Positions 46,393 to 55,340 of a stretch of DNA of 64,000 bases are shown in pieces; positions within the stretch are counted from its first letter, which is position 1, and each line of letters starts with the position of its first letter. Location of the stretch: positions 124,001-188,000 of the forward strand of contig NZ_MSJM01000003.1 in NCBI RefSeq assembly GCF_001921845.1, read 5' to 3'. This DNA is from Streptococcus cuniculi. Lineage in GTDB: Bacteria > Bacillota > Bacilli > Lactobacillales > Streptococcaceae. The notes beneath the pieces were generated by a model, which made no database searches, was not told the DNA's origin, and saw only the letters and a program-made list of their open reading frames with translations. A program made the position numbers and the translations under genes.

Positions 46393-46497
46393 TACCACCT
46401 ATTCTATCCAAAATAGGGGAAAATTATCTACATTGTGAGAAAATGTTCAAGGTTATTTCCCCAAAAAGAAAAAGCTGGATGGTCACTTTCACCCCAT

Positions 46498-47277
46498 TCA
46501 GCTTCTCCGATCAATCTTTTCAATCTGTCCCGTCTCTTTAAATTCCGTTGGAGAGACGCCAAAATAATTTTTGAACAATTTGCCAAAATACTTATAATCC
46601 GAAATGCCCACCTTCCCTGCAATTTCATAGATTTTCATCTCTGGATAACGATACATCATCTCAATCGCCTGTTTCAAGCGGTATTGTAAAATGTATTCGT
46701 TCAAGGTGATGGCTAGATTGTCCTTGACCAAACGGTAGACATAGCTCTCACTATAGCCAAATTCCTTTGCCAGCTCTGCAATCGTAAAATGCTCCTGATA
46801 ATGCTCTTGAACCCAGCCCAGCAGTTGTTGGATAATCTTGTTCTGGCTATGAATGGTATTGAACTCCTGCAAAAATCGTTGGTAGTCTGGGCTTGCTGCC
46901 ACAGACTTTACATTCAAGCGCTCGACCACTGTCTGGAGACAGGTTTCCAACTCCTTGGCATCAATCGGCTTACTGATAAAATCACACACGCCAAACTTCA
47001 TGGCTCGCTTGGCATTGTCAAAATCATTGTAGCCAGACAGAATAATCTTTTCATACGCTATATCAGCCGTCACCTCAAACATCATAAAGGCATCCATAAT
47101 CGGCATCGTAATATCGGTTAGGACAATATCTGGCTCCAACTTCCGAATCAGCGCCATCCCTTCCTGGCCATGGCTGGCAAGACCGATCACCTCAATCCCC
47201 AACATGGCATAATCAACCGCCAAAGATAACCACTTCCGAATCAAATGCTCATCTTCAACAATGATGAGTTTATACAT
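46498..47277 (-). CDS. AraC-type response regulator (YesN family)
   Basis: A 259-residue regulator with an N-terminal receiver (KLIIVEDEHLIRKWL; phosphorylated Asp in DIVLTDITMPIMD; switch Lys in ISKPIDAKEL) and a C-terminal AraC domain with two helix-turn-helix units (FTIAELAKEFGYSESYVYRL and KIYEIAGKVGISDYKYFGKLF in part). It overlaps the kinase gene by eight bases. It probably activates the importer operon that lies downstream on the same strand. A terminator hairpin (about 46466-46500) ends it. Confidence 0.92.
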   Translation of the reverse strand: MYKLIIVEDEHLIRKWLSLAVDYAMLGIEVIGLASHGQEGMALIRKLEPDIVLTDITMPIMDAFMMFEVTADIAYEKIILSGYNDFDNAKRAMKFGVCDFISKPIDAKELETCLQTVVERLNVKSVAASPDYQRFLQEFNTIHSQNKIIQQLLGWVQEHYQEHFTIAELAKEFGYSESYVYRLVKDNLAITLNEYILQYRLKQAIEMMYRYPEMKIYEIAGKVGISDYKYFGKLFKNYFGVSPTEFKETGQIEKIDRRS

Positions 47278-48919
47278 CTTCCACCTCCATTACCACAAAT
47301 TGAATCCAAGTCTCACCCTTACGATTCACGCCCAAATCAAACTGAATATCTCCAAAAAAGTCTTTCAAACGCCGGTAACTATTGACCACCCCATGCTGGG
47401 TCTGATTGCTGTCTAGCGACTCTAAGATTTTCTGGCGTTCCTGCTTGGTCAAACCACCTGCATTGTCAATTACGGTAAAATACAAGTGGGAATCTCGCTG
47501 CTCAATCCGCACCTGAATATGCAAATCAATCCTGTATTTTCGACCATATTTCATAGCATTTTCAATCAAGGGTAACAAGAACAAACGAGGGATGGATTGT
47601 CCCTTGAGCGTTTCAGGACAGATAATCTCATAGGTAAAGCCCTCATAGCGGACCGCATGGATTTCCAAATAAGAACGAATAATCTCCAAATCCTCTCCCA
47701 AGGAAGTATCGTGATCCAGCTGGGCGACACTGTAGCGCAAAATACTGGTTAAATTCTGAATCAGCTGATTGGTCAGGGAACGATCCAATTCATGGGTAAT
47801 CTTGATTGTTTCCAAGGTATTATAGAGGAAGTGCGGATTAAATTGAGCCTCTAGCATCTTGCGTTCAAAGAGCAGTTTTTCACGTTCTAAAAGTAATTTT
47901 TGCTCATGCAAGAGGTCTAATTCTTCCAGCATCTGATTGATTTGCTCAGCCATAAACTCAAATTCATCACCTGTCTCCAACTGAACCTTCTTTTTATCGT
48001 CTGCAATAATGAGCTTCATCTGCTCCACTAATGATTCGATTGGAATCGCATTATAGGCTGCAATCTTATGGGCAATTTTACGGGCCTGCATCAAATAAAC
48101 TGTTAAGACGGCCACCGTAACTGCTAGAGAAAAAATCGCTAAAAATTGGAGCGGAAAGAAGGCTTGAAAGGTATAGATATGCAAGTCTTTCCCAATTTCC
48201 GCCTCGTGGGTCAACACAGGCTGTTCCGCATTAAATACCGTTTGCTTGCGTAACAGATGTTCATCTAATTTTTCCAAGGAAGAAACCGTAAAATAATTGG
48301 AATTTTTAGCAAAAATATTTCCATATTTATCTGTCAAAATGTATTTGGCGGATAAAATATCATCATAGGACACAAAATCGTGGTCGTTGATAAACAAGAT
48401 ACTGTAACCAATCTGCTCACCCCCTTCTATCACAGGGTGAATAAAGAGCAGATAATGCTGGTGGTTGGTTGAAATAATCACCTTGGGTCTAATCCGCTCA
48501 TCTCTTGACTGCTCCATCAAAATCTGCAAATAATAGGCCGGAATCATGAGCCCATTGTGCGCCCTGTTCGTTGTAAAACGTATATTCCCCGCCTTGTCCA
48601 ACACCATCAAATCGGAAACCAGTTCAGTTTGCGCTCGTTTTTCATAAAAAGAAGTATAGAGTTCCCGCTCTGTCCGATTGCCTTTTAAAAATTCTTTTAC
48701 AATCCCCTGGTCCAATTCCCGCAAGACCTGCTCATTACTGGCAATACCATCTTGCGTATGACGCACGATTTCTTCCGTATCTCGAACCAGCTGGTAATAC
48801 TGCAAAACATAGGAAGAAGAGACTAGAAGAATCATCAACACACCGGTCGTGAGCAAGGCCGACCAACTGCTTTTGGTGATAATCTCTTTTTGCAACGATT
48901 GTTTAAATGAACCTGCCAT
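47270..48919 (-). CDS. Sensor histidine kinase (YesM family)
   Basis: A 549-residue kinase with two transmembrane segments (about 18-40 and 255-275), an extracytoplasmic sensor domain between them, a HAMP-like linker and a coiled coil, the His_kinase motif FNPHFLYNTLETIKI and a C-terminal ATPase domain with LPLIENAMKYG and VIDNAGGL. The large extracellular domain would sense the importer substrate or its binding protein. The pair kinase-regulator then importer is typical of nutrient-responsive YesMN loci. Confidence 0.92.
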   Translation of the reverse strand: MAGSFKQSLQKEIITKSSWSALLTTGVLMILLVSSSYVLQYYQLVRDTEEIVRHTQDGIASNEQVLRELDQGIVKEFLKGNRTERELYTSFYEKRAQTELVSDLMVLDKAGNIRFTTNRAHNGLMIPAYYLQILMEQSRDERIRPKVIISTNHQHYLLFIHPVIEGGEQIGYSILFINDHDFVSYDDILSAKYILTDKYGNIFAKNSNYFTVSSLEKLDEHLLRKQTVFNAEQPVLTHEAEIGKDLHIYTFQAFFPLQFLAIFSLAVTVAVLTVYLMQARKIAHKIAAYNAIPIESLVEQMKLIIADDKKKVQLETGDEFEFMAEQINQMLEELDLLHEQKLLLEREKLLFERKMLEAQFNPHFLYNTLETIKITHELDRSLTNQLIQNLTSILRYSVAQLDHDTSLGEDLEIIRSYLEIHAVRYEGFTYEIICPETLKGQSIPRLFLLPLIENAMKYGRKYRIDLHIQVRIEQRDSHLYFTVIDNAGGLTKQERQKILESLDSNQTQHGVVNSYRRLKDFFGDIQFDLGVNRKGETWIQFVVMEVEDV

Positions 48920-48939
48920 ATCTCCTCTACTTTCTTCCT

Positions 48940-48953
48940 TGAAAACGCTTTAT
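48940..48953. promoter_or_regulatory. CcpA cre site in the kinase promoter
   Basis: TGAAAACGCTTTAT matches cre. On the minus strand it lies just downstream of the -10 TATAAT (about 48958-48963), so CcpA would block transcription at the start site. Confidence 0.75.
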
Positions 48954-49000
48954 CTATTATATCAAATTTTAAGCCTTTTGAAAAAGGTTATAGGAGGGAC

Positions 49001-49025
49001 GAAAAAGAAGCCCTTTCGGACTTCT
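49001..49025 (-). terminator. Terminator of ptsHI
   Basis: On the minus strand AGAAGTCC and GGGCTTCT pair around GAAA and are followed by TTTTTC. Confidence 0.82.
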
Positions 49026-49044
49026 TTCTCATTTTATTCGTTTA

Positions 49045-50775
49045 TTAAAAATTAACGTATTCTTTTTGTAATTCAAGGACTTCTTCTGCTGTTGCACATT
49101 CTGTCAATGCACGGTTTGCATATTCTTGCATTTTCGCAGTGTCCAATTGTTTCATCAAGCTACGTGTACGAAGGACAGAAGTAGCACTCATTGAGAACTC
49201 ATCCAAGCCCATACCGACTAGAAGTGGTACTGCTTGTTGGTCTCCTGCCATCTCTCCACACATACCAGCCCATTTGCCTTCTGCATGCGCTGCTTTAATC
49301 ACGTTGTTGATCAAGCGAAGGATAGATGGGTTATATGGTTGGTAAAGGTATGACACTTGCTCGTTCATCCGGTCAGCAGCCATGGTGTACTGGATAAGGT
49401 CGTTGGTTCCGATTGAGAAGAAATCAACTTCTTTTGCAAACTGGTCTGCAAGCATTGCAGCTGCTGGAATCTCAATCATGATTCCCACTTGGATGTTATC
49501 CGCTACCGCTACACCTTCGGCAATCAATTTCGCTTTTTCTTCTTCATAGATTGCTTTTGCTGCACGGAATTCAGTAATCAAGGCTACCATTGGGAACATG
49601 ATTCGCAATTGACCGTGAACAGAAGAACGAAGAAGGGCACGCAACTGCGTACGGAACATTTGATTACCAGTCTCTGAAATCGAGATACGAAGAGCACGGA
49701 AACCAAGGAATGGGTTCATTTCATGCGGAAGATCGAAGTAAGGAAGCTCCTTATCTCCACCGATATCCATTGTACGAACCACAACTGGCTTACCATTCAT
49801 TCCCTCAAGAACAGCCTTGTATGCTTCATACTGCTCATCTTCTGTTGGGAAATCTTGTGAGTCCATGTAAAGGAACTCCGTACGGTAAAGACCGACTGCT
49901 TCTGCACCATTATCGTTTACACCTTCAACGTCTTTTGGTGTACCGATGTTGGCAGCGAGTTCAAAATGCTTGCCGTCAGCTGTAACAGTTTGTGCATCTT
50001 TCAAAAGTGCCCACTCTGCTTTTTGCTTCGCGTATGCTTCACCAGCTGCTTTGAATGTAGCAATTTCTTCGTCTGAAGGATTGATGATGACTTCACCAGT
50101 AATCCCATTTACCGCAAGAACATCGCCGTCTTTCACAATTTCTGTGATGTTATTTGTACCAAGGACCGCTGCAATCTCTAGTGTACGCGCCATGATGGCT
50201 GAGTGACTAGTACGACCACCGATATTGGTCACAAATGCTTTTACAAAGTTTTTATCTAATTGTGCTGTATCAGAAGGTGTCAAGTCATGTGCAATCACGA
50301 TAGACTCTTCTGAAATCGCTGCTGGGTTCGGCAAGCGAACACCCAACAAGTGCGCCAAGACACGCTTGGTCACATCGCGAATATCTGCTGCACGCTCTTG
50401 CATGTATGGATTATCGTCCATGCCTTCAAAGATGGCAATGAACATATCTGTTACTTCTGTCAATCCACTTTCAGCATTGACTTTTTTCGCGCGAATCGTT
50501 TCTTTAATTTGACCGACCATTTCTGGGTCAGCAAGAACCATCAAATGGGCATCAAAAACGGCTGCCGCTTCTTCACCAAGGCTAGCTACTGCGTTCTCTC
50601 TAATCACAGAAAGCTCGTTTTGTGACGCTTCTAAAGCAGCATCCAAACGAGCTTCTTCTGCATCTGTATCTGCAACTGTAACAGTTTCAAATGACAAATC
50701 TGGTTGAACGAGTAGATATGCCTTCGCAACCGCAACACCGTCAGATGCTGCAATTCCTTTAAGCATTTCTGTCAT
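49045..50775 (-). CDS. ptsI: Phosphoenolpyruvate-protein phosphotransferase (Enzyme I)
   Basis: A 576-residue cytoplasmic enzyme that passes phosphate from PEP to HPr. The phospho-His lies in [12 protein letters not shown] (near residue 190), PEP-binding segments are [14 protein letters not shown] and [18 protein letters not shown], and the catalytic Cys is in GMCGEMAGD. The frame is open to 50844, but the ATG at 50775, which follows the ptsH stop by four bases, starts the conserved [15 protein letters not shown]. Confidence 0.97.
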   Translation of the reverse strand: MTEMLKGIAASDGVAVAKAYLLVQPDLSFETVTVADTDAEEARLDAALEASQNELSVIRENAVASLGEEAAAVFDAHLMVLADPEMVGQIKETIRAKKVNAESGLTEVTDMFIAIFEGMDDNPYMQERAADIRDVTKRVLAHLLGVRLPNPAAISEESIVIAHDLTPSDTAQLDKNFVKAFVTNIGGRTSHSAIMARTLEIAAVLGTNNITEIVKDGDVLAVNGITGEVIINPSDEEIATFKAAGEAYAKQKAEWALLKDAQTVTADGKHFELAANIGTPKDVEGVNDNGAEAVGLYRTEFLYMDSQDFPTEDEQYEAYKAVLEGMNGKPVVVRTMDIGGDKELPYFDLPHEMNPFLGFRALRISISETGNQMFRTQLRALLRSSVHGQLRIMFPMVALITEFRAAKAIYEEEKAKLIAEGVAVADNIQVGIMIEIPAAAMLADQFAKEVDFFSIGTNDLIQYTMAADRMNEQVSYLYQPYNPSILRLINNVIKAAHAEGKWAGMCGEMAGDQQAVPLLVGMGLDEFSMSATSVLRTRSLMKQLDTAKMQEYANRALTECATAEEVLELQKEYVNF

Positions 50776-50779
50776 ACTC

Positions 50780-51043
50780 TTACGCCAAACCTTCCTTGTC
50801 CATTGTTTCAGTGATTGCTGCGATTGCATCGTCAGCGTCAGCACCTTCAGCTGTGATGGTTACATCAGCACCTTGGCCAACACCAAGACTCATCACACCC
50901 ATGATAGATTTAAGGTTTACTGATTTGTCTTTGTAGTTCAAAGTGATATCTGAAGCAAATTTGCTAGCTGTTTGCACAAGCAATGTTGCTGGACGTGCGT
51001 GGATACCTGTTTCTGCCACAATGTGGAAATCTTTTGAAGCCAT
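50780..51043 (-). CDS. ptsH: Phosphocarrier protein HPr
   Basis: An 87-residue HPr with the PEP-dependent site His15 (TGIHARPAT) and the regulatory site Ser46 ([11 protein letters not shown]). Phosphorylated Ser46-HPr is the CcpA cofactor, relevant to the cre sites in the importer and kinase promoters nearby. AAAGGAG precedes the ATG and a consensus promoter lies at 51106-51134. Confidence 0.98.
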   Translation of the reverse strand: MASKDFHIVAETGIHARPATLLVQTASKFASDITLNYKDKSVNLKSIMGVMSLGVGQGADVTITAEGADADDAIAAITETMDKEGLA

Positions 51044-51105
51044 ATTTGGATTCTCCTTTATTTTTTCAATATTGAAGGTTAATTGTGATAACCCTTACAA
51101 AGGAC

Positions 51106-51134
51106 ATTATACCATTTCTTGAAATCATTTTCAA
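51106..51134 (-). promoter_or_regulatory. Promoter of ptsHI
   Basis: On the minus strand TTGAAA (51134-51129) and TATAAT (51111-51106) are 17 bases apart, with TGG before the -10. The leader is about 55 nt. Confidence 0.85.
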
Positions 51135-51141
51135 GAATTTT

Positions 51142-51228
51142 TTATCTTCCTTTCAAAAATCCTCCTAGGACAGGAGCAAACAGTAGAATCGTCATTGTGC
51201 AAAAATATGAAAATAGTTTGTAAGTCAT
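51142..51228 (-). CDS. 28-residue hydrophobic ORF divergent from nrdH
   Basis: ATG at 51228 with AGAGG eight bases upstream; product begins MTYKLFSYFCTMTILLFAPV and ends GGFLKGR. One membrane-spanning segment and a basic tail are predicted. It ends eight bases before the ptsHI -35. Any promoter must lie in 51240-51290, the stretch that holds the first NrdR box. Not recognised as a known family. Confidence 0.5.
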   Translation of the reverse strand: MTYKLFSYFCTMTILLFAPVLGGFLKGR

Positions 51229-51264
51229 ACGAAAAACCTCTCAAATGGCATAACAGCAAGGTTT

Positions 51265-51312
51265 ACACTATATATAGTGTTTCTCTTTCCTTTCTGACAC
51301 TATATTTAGTTT
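51265..51312. promoter_or_regulatory. Two NrdR boxes
   Basis: ACACTATATATAGTGT (51265-51280, perfect palindrome) and ACACTATATTTAGTTT (51297-51312) begin 32 bases apart, the usual three-turn spacing. They end seven bases before the nrdH -35. NrdR with ATP/dATP would repress the ribonucleotide reductase genes. Confidence 0.92.
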
Positions 51313-51319
51313 TTTTGAG

Positions 51320-51348
51320 TTGACAATTTGATGATTTCATTGTATCCT
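51320..51348 (+). promoter_or_regulatory. Promoter of nrdHE
   Basis: TTGACA (51320-51325) and TATCCT (51343-51348) are 17 bases apart. The leader to nrdH is about 25 nt. Confidence 0.78.
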
Positions 51349-51377
51349 ATATGGGTGATTAAAAAAAGGAGAACTGT

Positions 51378-51596
51378 ATGATTACTGTTTATTCAAAAAA
51401 TGACTGCGTGCAATGCAAGATGACCAAACGTTTCTTGGACCAGCATCAGGTTCCATTCAAGGAAATCAGCCTCGATGAGCAACCCGAATTCATCGAACAT
51501 GTCAAGAGCCTCGGATTTGCCGCGGCACCTGTCATCGAGACTGAGACCGAGACCTTTTCTGGCTTCCAACCCGGAAAATTAAAAAATCTTGTCTAG
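51378..51596 (+). CDS. nrdH: Glutaredoxin-like protein NrdH
   Basis: A 72-residue thioredoxin-fold electron donor for class Ib ribonucleotide reductase. The redox motif CVQC is at residues 10-13, and the C-terminal SGFQPGKL is typical. AAAGGAG precedes the ATG. It is the first gene of the NrdR-controlled unit. Confidence 0.95.
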   Translation: MITVYSKNDCVQCKMTKRFLDQHQVPFKEISLDEQPEFIEHVKSLGFAAAPVIETETETFSGFQPGKLKNLV

Positions 51597-51641
51597 GCCC
51601 ACCAATCTACCATTGAAAAACAATATAGAAAGAGTTACTGT

Positions 51642-53801
51642 ATGAGTTTGAAAGAATTAGGGGATGTTTCCTATTTCCGTCTGAACAATGAAATCAACCG
51701 TCCAGTCAATGGACAAATTCCGCTTCACAAGGACCAAGAAGCCCTCAAGGCCTTCTTCAAGGAAAATGTGCTCCCAAACACCAAACCATTTGCGAGCATT
51801 ACCGATAAAATCCAATATTTATTAGAAGAAAACTATCTGGAACAGGCCTTTTTGGAGCAATATAGCCCTGCTTTTATTGAGAAATTAGCGCAATTCCTGA
51901 AAGACCAGAACTTCCGCTTCAAGTCTTTCATGGCAGCCTATAAATTCTACAACCAGTATGCCCTCAAGACAAACGATGGTGCCTACTATCTGGAAAGCAT
52001 GGAAGACCGTGTCCTCTTCAATGCCCTCTACTTTGCAGAAGGCAACGAAGACTTAGCCATGGATTTGGCAAATGAAATGATTCACCTCCGCTATCAGCCT
52101 GCGACTCCAAGTTTCTTGAACGCTGGACGGGCACGTCGCGGAGAGTTGGTCTCTTGTTTCCTCATCCAAGTGACAGATGATATGAATGCTATCGGGCGTT
52201 CCATCAACTCTGCCCTCCAACTCTCTCGTATCGGTGGCGGGGTCGGAATCTCCCTTAGCAACCTGCGTGAGGCAGGCGCACCGATTAAAGGTTACGAGGG
52301 AGCAGCATCTGGGGTTGTGCCTGTCATGAAGCTCTTTGAAGATAGCTTCTCTTACTCGAACCAACTAGGACAACGTCAGGGAGCTGGGGTTGTCTACCTC
52401 GATGTCTTCCATCCAGACATCATTGCCTTCCTTTCGACTAAGAAAGAAAATGCCGATGAAAAAGTACGTGTCAAAACCCTTTCGCTTGGAATTACCATTC
52501 CAGATAAATTCTACGAATTGGCACGCAAGAATGAGGACATGTACCTCTTTAGTCCCTACTCTATCGAGCGTGAATACGGTGTCCCATACAGCTACATCGA
52601 CATTACTGAAAAATACGATGAATTGGTCGCAAATCCAAAAATTCGCAAGACTAAGATTAAGGCCCGCGATTTGGAAACCGAGATTTCAAAACTCCAACAA
52701 GAATCTGGCTACCCTTATGTCATCAATATTGATACTGCCAACCGCAGCAATCCTGTAGACGGTAAAATCATCATGTCGAATCTCTGCTCGGAAATCCTCC
52801 AAGTACAGGTTCCAAGCGAATTGAACGACTCACAAGAATACCTTAAAATGGGGACAGATGTGTCATGTAACCTTGGTTCAACCAACATTGTCAACCTCAT
52901 GAAATCCCCTGACTTTGGTCGCTCTGTCCGTACCATGACACGCGCTCTGACCTATGTGACAGACCACTCACACATTTCAGCTGTACCGTCTATCGAACAC
53001 GGAAATAGCCAGGCTCACTCCATCGGTCTTGGAGCAATGGGACTACACAGCTTCCTTGCTCAAAACTTGATTGATTATGGATCAGCAGAAGCCGTTGAAT
53101 TTACCAACATCTACTTCATGCTCCTCAACTACTGGACTTTGGTGGAGTCAAACAACATTGCCCGTGAACGCAAGATGACCTTCCATAACTTTGAAAAATC
53201 AAAATACGCGGACGGGTCTTACTTCGACAAATACATCACTGGCAACTACCAACCACAATCTACCCGTGTCAAAGAACTCTTTGAAGGCATCTTTATGCCG
53301 AGTGCAGAAGATTGGGCTAGCCTTCGTGATAAGGTACAGGCAGACGGTCTCTACCACCAAAACCGCCTAGCAGTGGCACCAAACGGCTCTATCAGCTACA
53401 TCAACGATGTGTCTGCTTCGATTCACCCGATTACACAACGGATTGAAGAACGCCAAGAAAAGAAAATTGGGAAGATTTACTATCCAGCGGCTGGACTTGC
53501 GACAGAAACCATTCCATTCTACAAATCAGCCTATGACATGGATATGCGAAAAGTCATCGATGTCTACGCTGCTGCAACAGAACACGTTGACCAAGGTCTG
53601 TCCCTTACCCTCTTCATGCGGAGTGATATTCCACAAGGCATCTACGAGTGGAAAACCGAAAACAAACAGACCACACGTGACCTGTCAATCTTGCGAAACT
53701 ATGCCTTCAATAAAGGCGTTAAATCCATCTACTACGTCCGTACCTTTACAGATGACGGCGAAGAGGTTGGCGCAAACCAATGCGAAAGCTGTGTGATTTA
53801 A
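51642..53801 (+). CDS. nrdE: Class Ib ribonucleoside-diphosphate reductase alpha subunit
   Basis: A 719-residue catalytic subunit that reduces NDPs to dNDPs. Visible motifs include PATPSFLNAGRARRGELVSC in part (active-site Cys), NLCSEI, the NGSISYINDVSASIHP loop and the C-terminal redox pair in NQCESCVI. The N-terminal ATP-cone is short, as in class Ib. It follows nrdH by 45 bases. No nrdI is in the window. Confidence 0.97.
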   Translation: MSLKELGDVSYFRLNNEINRPVNGQIPLHKDQEALKAFFKENVLPNTKPFASITDKIQYLLEENYLEQAFLEQYSPAFIEKLAQFLKDQNFRFKSFMAAYKFYNQYALKTNDGAYYLESMEDRVLFNALYFAEGNEDLAMDLANEMIHLRYQPATPSFLNAGRARRGELVSCFLIQVTDDMNAIGRSINSALQLSRIGGGVGISLSNLREAGAPIKGYEGAASGVVPVMKLFEDSFSYSNQLGQRQGAGVVYLDVFHPDIIAFLSTKKENADEKVRVKTLSLGITIPDKFYELARKNEDMYLFSPYSIEREYGVPYSYIDITEKYDELVANPKIRKTKIKARDLETEISKLQQESGYPYVINIDTANRSNPVDGKIIMSNLCSEILQVQVPSELNDSQEYLKMGTDVSCNLGSTNIVNLMKSPDFGRSVRTMTRALTYVTDHSHISAVPSIEHGNSQAHSIGLGAMGLHSFLAQNLIDYGSAEAVEFTNIYFMLLNYWTLVESNNIARERKMTFHNFEKSKYADGSYFDKYITGNYQPQSTRVKELFEGIFMPSAEDWASLRDKVQADGLYHQNRLAVAPNGSISYINDVSASIHPITQRIEERQEKKIGKIYYPAAGLATETIPFYKSAYDMDMRKVIDVYAAATEHVDQGLSLTLFMRSDIPQGIYEWKTENKQTTRDLSILRNYAFNKGVKSIYYVRTFTDDGEEVGANQCESCVI

Positions 53802-53812
53802 TCGCCAAAGAT

Positions 53813-53845
53813 GGGAGCTAGGCTCAGGCCCACTCCCCTCTTTTT
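53813..53845 (+). terminator. Terminator-like hairpin after nrdE
   Basis: GGGAG (53813-53817) pairs with CTCCC (53833-53837), with GGC/GCC inside, and is followed by TCTTTTT. It would reduce read-through from nrdE to nrdF. Confidence 0.6.
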
Positions 53846-53919
53846 ATGCCATCAACATTTCCACTATTAACTGTAAAATATGGTATAATGAAAGTGATTG
53901 AAAAATCTAGGAGGAAGCT

Positions 53920-54306
53920 ATGTCTCAATTAGAAAAGAACAAACAAGCTGCTATCAACTTCTATAAAACAGCCTTTAAGGGCAATCCCGCAAAAGCTGTG
54001 ACAGAATACGTAGGAAATGAGTACCGTCAACACAATCCCCATGTGGCAGATGGTCCTAGCGGTTTCATTGCTTATTTTGAGCGCATGCAGGCAGAATATC
54101 CAGAAAAATCTGTTGAGTTTGTCCGTGCGGTCGCTCAGGACGACCTCGTTGCCCTCCATACTCATCAAACCTGGGGAGAACCTGACAATAAAGAATACAT
54201 CACCATGGACTTTTTCCGCTTTGATGAAAACGGTAAAATCGTCGAGCACTGGGACAGTATCCAAGAAGTGATAACAGATACCAAATCTGGTAGAACCATG
54301 TACTAA
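53920..54306 (+). CDS. SnoaL-like/NTF2-fold protein
   Basis: A 128-residue single-domain protein of the SnoaL-like polyketide cyclase or ester hydrolase type. The pattern NEYRQHNPHVADGPSGFIAY, followed by AVAQDDLVALHTHQTW and FFRFDENGKIVEHWDSIQ, is characteristic. It has AGGAGG before its ATG and an extended -10, TGGTATAAT, near 53880-53888. It lies between nrdE and nrdF, with 30 bases to nrdF. Its substrate is unknown; a link with ribonucleotide reduction is only positional. Confidence 0.85.
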   Translation: MSQLEKNKQAAINFYKTAFKGNPAKAVTEYVGNEYRQHNPHVADGPSGFIAYFERMQAEYPEKSVEFVRAVAQDDLVALHTHQTWGEPDNKEYITMDFFRFDENGKIVEHWDSIQEVITDTKSGRTMY

Positions 54307-54336
54307 ATTTAATCAAATTAAACTGAGGAGAAACAA

Positions 54337-55296
54337 ATGACCACCTACTACAAAGCCATAAACTGGAACGCAATCGAAGATGTCATTGACAAGTCAACTT
54401 GGGAAAAATTGACCGAGCAATTCTGGCTTGATACTCGTATCCCACTCTCTAATGACTTGGATGACTGGCGCAAATTAAGCGCAGAAGAAAAAGACTTGGT
54501 GGGAAAAGTCTTTGGTGGATTGACACTTCTGGATACCCTCCAATCAGAAACAGGGGTTCAAGCGCTTCGTCAAGACATTCGGACACCGCATGAGGAAGCT
54601 GTCTACAACAATATCCAGTTCATGGAATCAGTACACGCCAAATCCTACTCATCTATTTTCTCAACTCTCAATACCAAATCTGAAATCGATGAGATTTTCG
54701 ACTGGACCAACAGCAACGAATACCTCCAACGCAAGGCAAAAATCATCAATGAAATTTATGAAACAGGCACACCGTTAGAGAAAAAAGTAGCCAGCGTATT
54801 CCTTGAAACCTTCCTCTTCTACTCTGGTTTCTTCACACCGCTCTACTACCTCGGAAACAACAAGCTCGCCAATGTCGCTGAAATCATCAAACTCATCATC
54901 CGTGACGAATCTGTTCACGGTACCTATATCGGCTACAAATTCCAGCTTGGTTTCAATGAATTGTCAGAAAGCGAGCAAGAAACACTCCGCGACTGGATGT
55001 ATGATTTGCTCTACCAACTCTACGAAAACGAAGAAGGCTATACAGAAAGCCTCTACGATGGTGTCGGCTGGACCGAGGAAGTGAAAACCTTCCTTCGTTA
55101 CAATGCCAACAAGGCCCTCATGAACCTAGGACAAGACCCACTCTTTCCTGATTCTGCCGATGACGTCAACCCGATTGTCATGAACGGTATTTCAACCGGA
55201 ACCTCTAACCATGACTTCTTCTCCCAAGTCGGAAATGGCTACCTTCTCGGTAGCGTAGAAGCCATGAAAGACGATGACTACCTCTACGGTTTATAA
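54337..55296 (+). CDS. nrdF: Class Ib ribonucleoside-diphosphate reductase beta subunit
   Basis: A 319-residue R2 protein that carries the dimetal-tyrosyl radical cofactor. Metal ligands are seen in the ferritin-like helices: FMESVHAKSYSSIF and LIIRDESVHGTYIGY, and the C-terminal region interacts with NrdE. AGGAG precedes the ATG. It is likely expressed from the promoter in front of the SnoaL-like gene as well as by read-through from nrdHE. Confidence 0.97.
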   Translation: MTTYYKAINWNAIEDVIDKSTWEKLTEQFWLDTRIPLSNDLDDWRKLSAEEKDLVGKVFGGLTLLDTLQSETGVQALRQDIRTPHEEAVYNNIQFMESVHAKSYSSIFSTLNTKSEIDEIFDWTNSNEYLQRKAKIINEIYETGTPLEKKVASVFLETFLFYSGFFTPLYYLGNNKLANVAEIIKLIIRDESVHGTYIGYKFQLGFNELSESEQETLRDWMYDLLYQLYENEEGYTESLYDGVGWTEEVKTFLRYNANKALMNLGQDPLFPDSADDVNPIVMNGISTGTSNHDFFSQVGNGYLLGSVEAMKDDDYLYGL

Positions 55297-55302
55297 TATT
55301 AA

Positions 55303-55340
55303 AAAGCAACTAGGCTGGGCTTAGTTGCTTTTGTTTTTTT
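55303..55340 (+). terminator. Terminator of nrdF
   Basis: AAAGCAACTA (55303-55312) pairs with TAGTTGCTTT (55322-55331), followed by a T-rich run. Confidence 0.88.

Noticed and set aside
49045..50844. Longer start for ptsI at 50844
   Set aside because: It would overlap the ptsH gene by 65 bases, while the ATG at 50775 begins the conserved Enzyme I sequence.
53929..54264. 111-codon minus-strand ORF opposite the SnoaL-like gene
   Set aside because: The plus frame has clear family motifs, AGGAGG and a promoter; the minus frame is its shadow.
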